Assembly (NCBI GenBank): GCA_045539595.1
Contig: JAZQFQ010000109.1
Location: 1 to 28,493, forward strand
DNA: 28,493 nt
Direction: 5' to 3'
Source: SIG701 sp045539595
Lineage (GTDB): Bacteria; Bacillota; Clostridia; Oscillospirales; CAG-272
Under the pieces are notes generated by a model that saw only the letters and a program-made list of their open reading frames with translations, was not told the origin of the DNA and ran no database searches. Both the position numbers and the translations under genes were made by a program. Position 1 is the first letter of the stretch. Each line of letters opens with the position of its first letter. Below are positions 1-6,601 of this stretch, piece after piece.

Positions 1-4
1 CACG

Positions 5-21
5 ACCAAGTTACACTTGGT
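5..21. repeat. Inverted repeat in leader of off-window gene
   Basis: Seven-base arms ACCAAGT (5-11) and ACTTGGT (15-21) flank a 3-nt loop. The site lies about 15 bases downstream of the expected start of the leftward promoter at 37-65, so it would sit in the 5' leader of the next gene to the left. It may be an operator or a small RNA hairpin. No T-run follows inside the window. Confidence 0.4.
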
Positions 22-36
22 TCATGTTACGATTGT

Positions 37-65
37 ATTATATCACATCAATTTCCCATATGCAA
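37..65 (-). promoter_or_regulatory. Sigma-A promoter reading out of the window
   Basis: On the minus strand there is a -35 TTGCAT (60-65), a 17-bp spacer and a -10 TATAAT (37-42) preceded by TGA (extended -10). The spacer shares its GGGAAATT and ATGTGA blocks with the promoter at 1123-1151. The served gene is beyond the left edge and is inferred to be another leftward unit of the surface-protein family. Confidence 0.65.
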
Positions 66-137
66 GTGTAAAATCACAAATAATTCAACTTTATACGATT
101 TTTTAATAATTTGTAAAATCACCGTCCAAATTGATAA

Positions 138-161
138 AAAACCGCCCATTCGGGCGGTTTT
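138..161 (-). terminator. Terminator of the first surface-protein gene
   Basis: A 9-10-bp GC-rich stem (AAACCGCCC at 139-147 with GGGCGGTTT at 152-160) is followed on the minus strand by a run of T. It lies 20 bases past the stop of the gene at 181-1077. Confidence 0.85.
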
Positions 162-180
162 CGTGTTTGAAAATCGGCTC

Positions 181-1077
181 TTACATTTTCATAAAAGGAT
201 GTTTTCCGCCCCGCTGCGCCTGTTCCTTTTTGCGATTCCAGGCCAGGCATCCCGCGGCACATCCCGTGGCCAGCACAGCGGACACTGCCGTCATGCCGAG
301 AGGCGTTTTGGGAATGAAATCCTCCACCGTCAGCGGATCCGGGGCCGGTTCGGTTGTGACGGATTCCGTGTCTTCCTGCACGGCATATCGCTCCGGGGTG
401 AACACCTGAAATTCGTGGATATTCATGTGTTCCCCAAAAGGATTGGTCTCCACATTCAGCCCGTGAATGGCCAAAGCGATGTGAGACACCGTCATTTCGG
501 TGGTAAACTTGTCCTCATAGGTGTAAAACGGGATGCCTGTCGGGGGTTCGCCATCCCAATACGAATACTCAACATCCGATCCCGTGCGCAAGTCCCGGGC
601 CTCATACAGCACCTTCCAGGTGCCCGGCTGGCCGCTTTCGCTGCCAAGCACATCAAAATGCGTCAGAAGAAAATCCAGCGGATCATTGGCGCCGGGCGCG
701 CCGGTTACGTCGGGATGAATCAATCGGAATCCGGCGACCTGTGCCGCTTCTGCCAGTTCAAACGTGATCACAGCCGCATAGGCACCACTCTTGCTTGCGA
801 TGCCGTTTTCGTTATAGCGATGCGTTTTGGCGTGATCAATTCTGGCGTGGTAGTTTCCCTGCTGGCTCTCGGGGCCGATTGCCCATTCGTTATCCACAAG
901 ATAAGCAATATCCTGATATAAATTTCCGTAGTAGTGAGGAGAATCCAGGCCCACATAGGTAATATCCGCATCGTACAGAACATTATATGCACTGGCCTCC
1001 TGCGCCCGGGCGGGGATCAACACCGCAGCACACACACAAGCGGCAAGCACACCGGCAAACAATCGACGAAATCGCAT
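181..1077 (-). CDS. Secreted, membrane-anchored discoidin-like protein
   Basis: A 298-residue exported protein of unknown substrate. Residues 1-25 are a signal peptide (MRFRRLF, hydrophobic core, then ARA before QEA). Residues about 30-230 resemble a discoidin or F5/8-type C (galactose-binding) beta-sandwich: LVDNEWAIGP, AVITFELAEAAQVAG, GQPGTWKVLYEA and a closing MNIHEFQVF strand, all with counterparts in the two genes to the right. A short Pro/Thr/Glu linker leads to one transmembrane helix (about 258-278) and a Lys/Arg-rich tail. There is no LPXTG motif, so anchoring should be by the helix. The start is set by GGAGAT upstream of ATG. It has its own promoter (1123-1151) and terminator. It lacks the long repeat stalk of its paralogues and is more diverged. 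Carbohydrate binding is inferred from fold only. Confidence 0.75.
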   Translation of the reverse strand: MRFRRLFAGVLAACVCAAVLIPARAQEASAYNVLYDADITYVGLDSPHYYGNLYQDIAYLVDNEWAIGPESQQGNYHARIDHAKTHRYNENGIASKSGAYAAVITFELAEAAQVAGFRLIHPDVTGAPGANDPLDFLLTHFDVLGSESGQPGTWKVLYEARDLRTGSDVEYSYWDGEPPTGIPFYTYEDKFTTEMTVSHIALAIHGLNVETNPFGEHMNIHEFQVFTPERYAVQEDTESVTTEPAPDPLTVEDFIPKTPLGMTAVSAVLATGCAAGCLAWNRKKEQAQRGGKHPFMKM

Positions 1078-1122
1078 AGCGGATCTCCTTCCATTCGTAA
1101 GAAATCTTCCTATATAATATAT

Positions 1123-1151
1123 ATTATATCACATGGAATTTCCCTCCGCAA
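1123..1151 (-). promoter_or_regulatory. Promoter of the first surface-protein gene
   Basis: On the minus strand, -35 TTGCGG (1146-1151), a 17-bp spacer and -10 TATAAT (1123-1128) with an upstream TGA extended -10. It is closely similar to the promoter at 37-65 across the spacer as well as the hexamers, which suggests duplication with the gene unit. Confidence 0.75.
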
Positions 1152-1191
1152 GTGGTTCCCAAAAAATCACAGAAAACAGGTGTTTTTGAAA

Positions 1192-1221
1192 AAAATATCC
1201 GCCCGATTGGGCGGATATTTT
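1192..1221 (-). terminator. Terminator of the second surface-protein gene
   Basis: A 13-bp stem (1192-1204 with 1209-1221, loop GATT) followed on the minus strand by a run of T. It begins 12 bases past the stop of the 1233-2252 gene. Confidence 0.9.
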
Positions 1222-1232
1222 ATGTATCGGAA

Positions 1233-2252
1233 TTAGTTCTCTTTCTTCTTCAGAACCACAACGCCGGTAGCAGCGGCTGCGATAGCGATTGCAGGAACGA
1301 TTACGAAATCGAAGGTTGCGGGAGCCTCGGGTTCCTGGGTTGCAGGAGCCTGGGTTGCAGGAGCCTCAGTTGCAGGAGCCTCAGTTGCAGGAGCCTCGGT
1401 TGCAGGAGCCTCGGTTGCAGGAGCCTCAGTTGCGGGAGCCTCAGTTGCGGGAGCCTCGGTTGCAGGAGCCTCAGTTGCGGGAGCTTCGGTTACGGGAGCC
1501 TCAGTTGCAGGAGCCTCGGTTACGGGAGCCTCAGTTGCAGGAGCCTCAGTTGCGGGAGCATTGCCGGAAGCAGTTCCGTACACTTCCAACTCGGACATGT
1601 TGAAGTATCTGCCGGAAGCGGTACCAGCATCGTTGTTCAGGTTAGTGAACGCGATCTTAACGAACTTAGCATCCACAGCCTTCTCGAATTTGCCTTCGAT
1701 GTAGTAGTAAGGATACAGGTCGCCTGCAGCTTCTACGTACTTGTATACTTCGGTCTCAACGGTATCGTGGAGATCATCGCCGCGCCATGCAACATTCCAG
1801 GAGCCAGCCTCACCGGTGGTGCTGGTCAGAATGGCGAAGCCGCGGGGCAGCCAAGTGATCATGCTCTTGGTGATGTTTGCCAGGGGAACCAGGTCACCGT
1901 AGATCAGCTTGAAGCTGTCAACCGTGTAAACCTTGTCCAGTTCATAGGTAACCATGCACAGGTAGTCGCCGGCATCGTCTTCTACACCGTCAGCATCGTG
2001 ATAGGTGTATACATTACCGGAAGCAACCTTAGCGTTTACGGAGCCCTCCATGTGGGTGGGGCCGATAGCGTACAGACCGTCAACCAGCATATCGAAGGTG
2101 CCTCTGTCGGCGGTTTCTTCCGTAATGTTGATGGCTTCGTAGAAAGCGCTGTTCAGCATTACGTTGGTCTTGTCAGCTGCGAATGCAGGAGCAATGGATG
2201 CTACTGCCAGCAGAGCAACAAGAGAAGCCGCAAGAATTTTCTTTGCGTTCAT
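1233..2252 (-). CDS. Discoidin-like surface protein with TEAPA stalk
   Basis: A 339-residue exported protein. Residues 1-25 are a signal peptide (MNAKKILAAS...AFA), almost identical to that of the gene at 2531-3523. Residues about 28-230 form a discoidin-like domain (LVDGLYAIGP, VTYELDKVYTVDSFKLIYGD, RGFAILTSTTGEAGSW, AKFVKIAFTN, MSELEVYGT). About 15 pentads of TEAPA/TEAPV/TQAPA follow as an extended stalk, then one transmembrane helix and a KKKEN tail. This is the layout of a wall-spanning displayed domain held by a C-terminal membrane anchor rather than by sortase. ATG 2252 is preceded by AAGGAGA, and the RBS-to-start sequence is the same as in its right-hand neighbour. The ligand is unknown. 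Confidence 0.8.
   Translation of the reverse strand: MNAKKILAASLVALLAVASIAPAFAADKTNVMLNSAFYEAINITEETADRGTFDMLVDGLYAIGPTHMEGSVNAKVASGNVYTYHDADGVEDDAGDYLCMVTYELDKVYTVDSFKLIYGDLVPLANITKSMITWLPRGFAILTSTTGEAGSWNVAWRGDDLHDTVETEVYKYVEAAGDLYPYYYIEGKFEKAVDAKFVKIAFTNLNNDAGTASGRYFNMSELEVYGTASGNAPATEAPATEAPVTEAPATEAPVTEAPATEAPATEAPATEAPATEAPATEAPATEAPATEAPATEAPATQAPATQEPEAPATFDFVIVPAIAIAAAATGVVVLKKKEN
1320..1560 (-). repeat. 15-bp tandem repeat coding the TEAPA stalk
   Basis: About 15 head-to-tail 15-bp units encode Thr-Glu-Ala-Pro-Ala/Val. Units differ mostly by synonymous changes (CTC/TTC, GCA/GCG, GTT/GGT), so the array stays in frame at the protein level. Copy number could change by slippage without a frameshift. 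Confidence 0.9.
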
Positions 2253-2362
2253 GAGAATTCTCCTTATACAAAAATTTCATGTAATAAGGGTGATTCCGTG
2301 TTACATAAATCACCAAATCCGGAGATTCAGATGGCACATCCATCATCCTTACAACTATCATA

Positions 2363-2391
2363 AGTATACAATATCGCACCAAAAAAGCACA
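2363..2391 (-). promoter_or_regulatory. Possible promoter of the second surface-protein gene
   Basis: A TATACT -10 (2363-2368, minus strand) stands at a position equivalent to the TATAAT of the promoter at 3644-3672. The downstream bases GGATGATGGATGTG are shared by both leaders. No good -35 is visible at 17 bp (TGTGCT), so this may need an activator or be weak. Confidence 0.45.
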
Positions 2392-2481
2392 TAGAAAATT
2401 CCCACTTATTGCTTGGTTTTTTCTACCTTGCGCCCGATTATATGTGCAAACCCTCTATTATTCTGCCGCAAATCAGCGAAA

Positions 2482-2519
2482 AATATAAGAATCCGCCCAA
2501 GCGGGCGGATTCTTATATT
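2482..2519 (-). terminator. Terminator of the third surface-protein gene
   Basis: A 17-bp perfect stem (2482-2498 with 2503-2519, 4-nt loop) lies 11 bases past the stop of the 2531-3523 gene on the minus strand. The GC core resembles those of the other two terminators of the family. Confidence 0.85.
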
Positions 2520-2530
2520 ATATAGCTAAA

Positions 2531-3523
2531 TTAGTTCTCTTTCTTCTTCAGAACTACTGCGCCGGCAGCGGCTGCTGCGAGTGCAACTGCAGGAACGATT
2601 ACGAAATCGAAGGTTGCAGGAGCGTCGGGAGTATCGGTGGTGGTATCGGTAACAGGGGTGGTATCCTCAGTAACAGGAGTGGTATCCTCAGTTACAGGAG
2701 TGGTATCCTCAGTAACGGGAGTAGTGTCCTCAGTTACAGGAGTGGTATCCTCGGTAACAGGGGTGGTGTCCTCAGTTACAGGAGTGGTATCCTCAGTAAC
2801 AGGGGTGGTATCCTCGGTCTGGCCAGCTACGGGAGTGCCGTATACTTCCCACTCAGAGAAGTTGATCCAGTTACCAGTGGAAAGCAGGTCGGTGGTGGGG
2901 CAAGTAGAAGCATACTTAACGAACTTAGCGTTTACTGCATCGAACTCAGCCTTGTAGATGTAGTAGCCGGTGGGGTACTCATCGGAGGGCTCAACATACT
3001 CGTACTCGCCGAGATCATCTTCGGGATGCAGATCCTCAGCCTCAAGTGCTACCTTCCAGGAACCAGCTTCGCCGGTCTCGCTTACCAGGAGGTGGAAACC
3101 GCGCTGTACCCACTGAATGGGGTGAGAGGAACCGATACCGCAGGTGGTCAGATCCATAACGATAACGGAAGTGCTGTCGATGGTGTAAACCTTGTCAAGT
3201 TCGAAGGTAACAGTCCACATGTACAGACCGGCTTCGTCTTCTTCATCGTTCTCGTTGTAGTAAACCCACTGGTCGATAACGCGGGTGTTCAGGGTGTCCT
3301 GCTTGTTGGTGGGACCTACACCGTAGATGCCGTCGATCAGCTTGGTGGGATCGCTCTTAGAGCCGTCTTCATTGTCGTTGTACTTGGTGTCGTCCAGGTT
3401 AGCGTTGGCAACCCAGGTAGCGGTCTTCATTACGTTCACTTTCTCAGCTGCGAAAGCGGGCGCAAAAGATGCTACAGCCAGCAGAGCAACGAGAGCAACT
3501 GCCAAAAGTTTCTTTGCGTTCAT
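2531..3523 (-). CDS. Discoidin-like surface protein with TEDTTPV stalk
   Basis: A 330-residue exported protein starting at ATG 3523, which has AAGGAGA seven bases upstream. An in-frame ATG 18 codons further up lacks such a site. Residues 1-25 are the signal peptide (MNAKKLLAVA...AFA). Residues about 27-235 are a discoidin-like domain (LIDGIYGVGP, VTFELDKVYTIDS, RGFHLLVSETGEAGSW, INFSEWEVYGT). Eight perfect TEDTTPV heptads follow, then a Thr/Asp/Pro segment, a transmembrane helix and a KKKEN tail. Signal peptide, last 30 residues and leader are near-identical to the gene at 1233-2252, while the binding domains and stalk repeats differ. This points to recent duplication with divergence or swapping of the middle. 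Confidence 0.8.
   Translation of the reverse strand: MNAKKLLAVALVALLAVASFAPAFAAEKVNVMKTATWVANANLDDTKYNDNEDGSKSDPTKLIDGIYGVGPTNKQDTLNTRVIDQWVYYNENDEEDEAGLYMWTVTFELDKVYTIDSTSVIVMDLTTCGIGSSHPIQWVQRGFHLLVSETGEAGSWKVALEAEDLHPEDDLGEYEYVEPSDEYPTGYYIYKAEFDAVNAKFVKYASTCPTTDLLSTGNWINFSEWEVYGTPVAGQTEDTTPVTEDTTPVTEDTTPVTEDTTPVTEDTTPVTEDTTPVTEDTTPVTEDTTPVTDTTTDTPDAPATFDFVIVPAVALAAAAAGAVVLKKKEN
2649..2816 (-). repeat. 21-bp tandem repeat coding the TEDTTPV stalk
   Basis: Eight 21-bp units encode Thr-Glu-Asp-Thr-Thr-Pro-Val, differing only at synonymous positions. The repeat is unrelated in sequence to the 15-bp stalk repeat of the adjacent paralogue. Confidence 0.9.
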
Positions 3524-3643
3524 GAGAATTCTCCTTAAAAAATAAAATAATTGATCAATATGTAACGAGACTGACAATGCGTAATATTAAAACCATTTTA
3601 CAAATTTTAATATACCACATCCATCATCCTCGTAACTGTACCT

Positions 3644-3672
3644 ATTATACAGTATTGGGAGAAGAAAATCAA
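3644..3672 (-). promoter_or_regulatory. Promoter of the third surface-protein gene
   Basis: On the minus strand, -35 TTGATT (3667-3672), a 17-bp spacer and a consensus -10 TATAAT (3644-3649). The initial transcribed region shares GGATGATGGATGTG with the leader of the neighbouring gene. Confidence 0.8.
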
Positions 3673-3809
3673 TAGATTGTTGAAAGTTTTTTTAAAAAAG
3701 GTTGAATTTTTATGATTTTTCAAAAAATTCTTTCGTTTTTTTGTGATAGATATTCCCCAACAAAACAAACTTCATTTCGTCGGATTTGTGGGAATTTGCC
3801 AAATTATCA

Positions 3810-3839
3810 AAAAAGGAACCGAAAAGTCGGTTCCTTTTT
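3810..3839 (-). terminator. nrdD terminator
   Basis: A 13-bp stem (3810-3822 with 3827-3839) with A/T flanks, 11 bases past the nrdD stop. On the minus strand the stem ends in a T-run. Confidence 0.85.
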
Positions 3840-3850
3840 GCGTTCGGTTA

Positions 3851-6187
3851 TCAGATCTGTTCCATTTGGCCGTTCAGGCCGTGCTTCACACGGTCCTCGA
3901 CCTCAGCCCGCTTGGCGTTGTTGAAGTTATCCAACGTGCCAACCAGATAGCCCGTGATGCGGCGGATGCGCTCAAAGGGTTCCTTACCGTCACCCTCACT
4001 GCGTCCGCACTTAGGGCAGGTATTGCCGATCAGGCCGGTATAGCCGCAAACGGGGTCGTGATCCACGGGATGGTTGATAGCGCCGTAACCGATGCCCGCT
4101 TCCTTCATATAGTGAACGATCTGCTCAAAGGCATCCAGATTCTCCAGCGGATCGCCGTCCAGCTCAATATAGGTAATATGACCGCCGTTGGTCAGCGCAT
4201 GGTAGGGTGCCTCGCGCTTCACCTTCTCATAGGCGGAGATACTGTAATGCACCGGCACATGGAAGGAGTTGGTGTAATAATCCCGATCGGTGACGCCGGG
4301 GATCACGCCGTATTTCTTCTTATCCATGCGGACAAATCGGCCGGACAGGCCCTCGGCGGGGGTAGCAATCAGGGAGAAGTTCAAGCCGTATTTAACGGTG
4401 GCTTCGTCGGTCAGGCGGCGCATAAAGCCAACGATCTCCAGGCCCAGCGCCTGTGCGTCGTCGCTCTCACCGTGGTGCACACCGATCAGAGATTTCAGCG
4501 CCTCGGCCAGGCCGATGAATCCGACGGTCAGCGTACCGTGCTTCAGCACCTCACCGACGGTATCGTCCACACCCAGCTTATCGGAATCCATCCAGATTCC
4601 GTTCCCCATCAGGAAGGGATAGTTGCGCACCTTCTTGGCGGCCTGGATCTTGAAACGCTCCAGCAGCTGGACGATTACCAGCTGTACCTTGCGCTCCAGT
4701 TCTTCAAAGAACCAATCCACGTTTCCGCGGGCGTTGATGGCGATGCGGGGCAGATTTACGGATGTAAAACTGAGATTGCCGCGGCCGGTAACGATCTCCC
4801 GGGATTTGTCAAAATAGTTGGCGACCACGCGGGTACGGCATCCCATGTATGCCACCTCGGTGTTGATATCGCCTTCCTTGTAATACTGTGCGTTGTAGGG
4901 CGCATCCAGGAAGGAGAAATTGGGGAACAGGCGCTTGGCGGACACGCGGCACGCCAGCTTGAACAGATCGTAGTTGGGATCCTGAGGATTGTAGTTGATG
5001 CCCTCTTTAACCTTGAAGATCTGGATGGGGAAGATGGGCGTTTCGCCCTTGCCCAAGCCGGCTTCGGTGGCCAGCAGGATGCTCTTCATAACCAGACGAC
5101 CCTCAGGGGAGGTATCCGTACCGTAGTTCAGGGAGGAGAAAGGGATCTGCGCACCGGCGCGGGAGTGCATGGTGTTCAGATTGTGCACCAGGGCCTCCAT
5201 AGCCTGATAGGTAGCGCGCTCCACTTCCTTCTGGGTGAAGGAAACGATGACGGAAGCCACGCGGGCCGCATCCTCTTTGCAATAATCCGCAAGGGACGCC
5301 TGCAGAGCACTCTCCACCTCGCGGGCGGAGCCCAAAGAGGGCGCAATACCCTTCCCGGCCAGATCAGCCAGGATCGCGTCTTTGGCAGTCTCGGGGGCAT
5401 CTGCGCCGATCAGCGCCAGGGCCTTGACGATGCCGTCTGCGAACAGTTTGGTATAGGTTTTCTTCACACCGGGAGCCATGGCGTAGTCGAAGGTGGGGAT
5501 AGACTGACCGCCGTGCTGGTCGTTCTGGTTCGCCTGGATGGCGATGCAGGCCAGCGCCGCATAACTGCGGATATCCTTGGGCTCACGGAGATAGCCGTGG
5601 CCGGTGGTGAATCCGTTTTCAAACAGCTTCAGAAGGTCGATCTGACAGCAAGTAGTCGTCAGCGTCAGGAAGTCCAGGTCGTGAATATGGATATCGCCCT
5701 CGATGTGGGCCTTGGACACCTTGGGATCCAGAATGTACAATTCGTTGAACTGTTTGGCGCCCTCGGAGCCGTATTTCAGCATGGTACCCATGGCGGTATC
5801 GCCATCGATATTGGCGTTCTCGCGTTTGATATCGTTGTCCTTGGCGGACTGGAACGTCAGATCCTCATAGACCTTCATCAGGCGGGTGCTCATCTCGCGC
5901 ACCTTGGTCCGCTCCGCCCGGTACAGAATGTACTCCTTCGCGGTGCGGGCGTGGCCCCGCTCGATCAGGATATGTTCTACCATATCTTGTATCTGCTCCA
6001 CCGTGGGAGTCGCACCGGATTCGCGGCTCAGTTTGTCCGCTTTCTCCGATACTTCGCACGCCAATGCCATGGCCTGATCGTAATCACTGCCGCCCACTGC
6101 CTGTGCTGCCTTAAAAATCGCGTTGGCGATTTTCTCTATATTGAATGGTACTTCGCGGCCGTCCCGCTTGATAATTTTCGTAAGCAT
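3851..6187 (-). CDS. nrdD: Anaerobic (class III) ribonucleoside-triphosphate reductase
   Basis: A 778-residue cytosolic glycyl-radical enzyme that reduces ribonucleoside triphosphates to deoxyribonucleotides without oxygen. Residues 1-95 are an ATP-cone allosteric domain (MLTKIIKRDG...). TTTCCQIDL holds active-site Cys180/181 and MGCRT holds the candidate radical Cys450. A C-terminal zinc knuckle shows Cys714, Cys724 and Cys727, with Asp711 where a fourth Cys would be in the CxxC...CxxC form. RITGYL carries the predicted glycyl-radical Gly746, and FNNAKRAEVEDRVKH matches the family C-terminus. ATG 6187 is chosen over an in-frame ATG 18 codons upstream because it follows AGGAGA and starts the ATP cone. 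The activase nrdG is not next to it and must be elsewhere. NrdR-box-like sites lie in the leader. Confidence 0.97.
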   Translation of the reverse strand: MLTKIIKRDGREVPFNIEKIANAIFKAAQAVGGSDYDQAMALACEVSEKADKLSRESGATPTVEQIQDMVEHILIERGHARTAKEYILYRAERTKVREMSTRLMKVYEDLTFQSAKDNDIKRENANIDGDTAMGTMLKYGSEGAKQFNELYILDPKVSKAHIEGDIHIHDLDFLTLTTTCCQIDLLKLFENGFTTGHGYLREPKDIRSYAALACIAIQANQNDQHGGQSIPTFDYAMAPGVKKTYTKLFADGIVKALALIGADAPETAKDAILADLAGKGIAPSLGSAREVESALQASLADYCKEDAARVASVIVSFTQKEVERATYQAMEALVHNLNTMHSRAGAQIPFSSLNYGTDTSPEGRLVMKSILLATEAGLGKGETPIFPIQIFKVKEGINYNPQDPNYDLFKLACRVSAKRLFPNFSFLDAPYNAQYYKEGDINTEVAYMGCRTRVVANYFDKSREIVTGRGNLSFTSVNLPRIAINARGNVDWFFEELERKVQLVIVQLLERFKIQAAKKVRNYPFLMGNGIWMDSDKLGVDDTVGEVLKHGTLTVGFIGLAEALKSLIGVHHGESDDAQALGLEIVGFMRRLTDEATVKYGLNFSLIATPAEGLSGRFVRMDKKKYGVIPGVTDRDYYTNSFHVPVHYSISAYEKVKREAPYHALTNGGHITYIELDGDPLENLDAFEQIVHYMKEAGIGYGAINHPVDHDPVCGYTGLIGNTCPKCGRSEGDGKEPFERIRRITGYLVGTLDNFNNAKRAEVEDRVKHGLNGQMEQI

Positions 6188-6218
6188 AGCCGTTCTCCTG
6201 CAAATATATTTTACACGA

Positions 6219-6264
6219 ACACACGATATTGCGATTTTCAAAGCAAGACCGCAATATATTGTGT
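6219..6264 (-). promoter_or_regulatory. Pair of NrdR-box-like sites in the nrdD leader
   Basis: Two 16-bp sites match the NrdR consensus ACACWATATATWGTGT. The one at 6249-6264 (plus strand CCGCAATATATTGTGT) matches at 14 of 16 positions. The one at 6219-6234 (minus strand TCGCAATATCGTGTGT) matches at 12 of 16. Their centres are 30 bp apart, about three helical turns, as expected for paired NrdR sites. They lie downstream of the -10, so repression by road-block is likely. The nrdR gene is not in the window. Confidence 0.7.
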
Positions 6265-6287
6265 TCGCATGATTTGTGCCGAATCAT

Positions 6288-6316
6288 ATTATATCTTGAA
6301 AACAGCCGAATGTCAA
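6288..6316 (-). promoter_or_regulatory. nrdD promoter, full consensus
   Basis: On the minus strand, TTGACA (6311-6316), a 17-bp spacer and TATAAT (6288-6293), a perfect sigma-A promoter. Transcription would start near 6281 and give a leader of about 95 nt. Confidence 0.9.
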
Positions 6317-6449
6317 GCCAATTCTGCATATAATACACAACAAAAAATGACATAATAATTTATATATATTGCCCATGTGTAGAAAATATCCGTAAAATCT
6401 CTCGCCCTGTTTGGAGATGTTGCACATATTCCCCCATTTTTGGGGAACA

Positions 6450-6465
6450 CCACAATATTTTGTGT
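6450..6465. promoter_or_regulatory. Third CACAATAT-type palindrome
   Basis: CCACAATATTTTGTGT matches the NrdR consensus at 14 of 16 positions. It lies about 200 bp from the nrdD pair and about 50 bp upstream of the -35 of the rightward gene at 6602. It could be another NrdR site or a site for an unrelated regulator. Confidence 0.45.
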
Positions 6466-6509
6466 TACATCTGTCGTCCAAATTTATAAATTTTTCCCTC
6501 CGGTTATCA

Positions 6510-6538
6510 TTGACATCCTCTGTAAAATGATCTATAAT
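6510..6538 (+). promoter_or_regulatory. Promoter of the isomerase-like gene, full consensus
   Basis: TTGACA (6510-6515), a 17-bp spacer and TATAAT (6533-6538). The leader of about 55 nt contains a small CCGTC/GACGG hairpin before the AGGGAGA ribosome binding site. Confidence 0.9.
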
Positions 6539-6601
6539 GTTCCCGAAAAACAACCCGTCCAAAGACGGCGTAAATTCCTCACACTACAGGGAGAATGTAC
6601 C

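Larger units (their letters stand above)
3524..3850. other. Intergenic: promoter and nrdD terminator
   Basis: This gap holds the leader and promoter of the 2531-3523 gene (3644-3672) and the nrdD terminator (3810-3839). Between them, about 3675-3809 is T-rich with no convincing gene or RNA structure. Confidence 0.6.
6188..6601. other. Divergent intergenic region nrdD / isomerase
   Basis: This 414-bp AT-rich region contains the nrdD promoter and two NrdR-like boxes, a third CACAATAT palindrome at 6450-6465, and the rightward promoter of the 6602 gene. No further gene was found. Confidence 0.8.

Noticed and set aside
1320..1560. CRISPR array
   Set aside because: The 15-bp units are contiguous with no spacers and encode a protein stalk. 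The 21-bp units at 2649-2816 are the same kind of feature.
1152..2363. A 403-codon plus-strand frame with CRSLGCRSLSC-type repeats
   Set aside because: The repeats are the reverse reading of the TEAPA stalk array. There is no ribosome site or family match.
3743..6355. An 870-codon open frame on the plus strand opposite nrdD
   Set aside because: It is the shadow of nrdD, whose protein matches the family along its whole length. The antisense frame has no family features and runs across the nrdD promoter.
6365..6450. Riboswitch or structured RNA between nrdD and the isomerase gene
   Set aside because: Only a short C-run/G-run complementarity is visible, and the segment lies upstream of both promoters, so it would not be transcribed with either gene.
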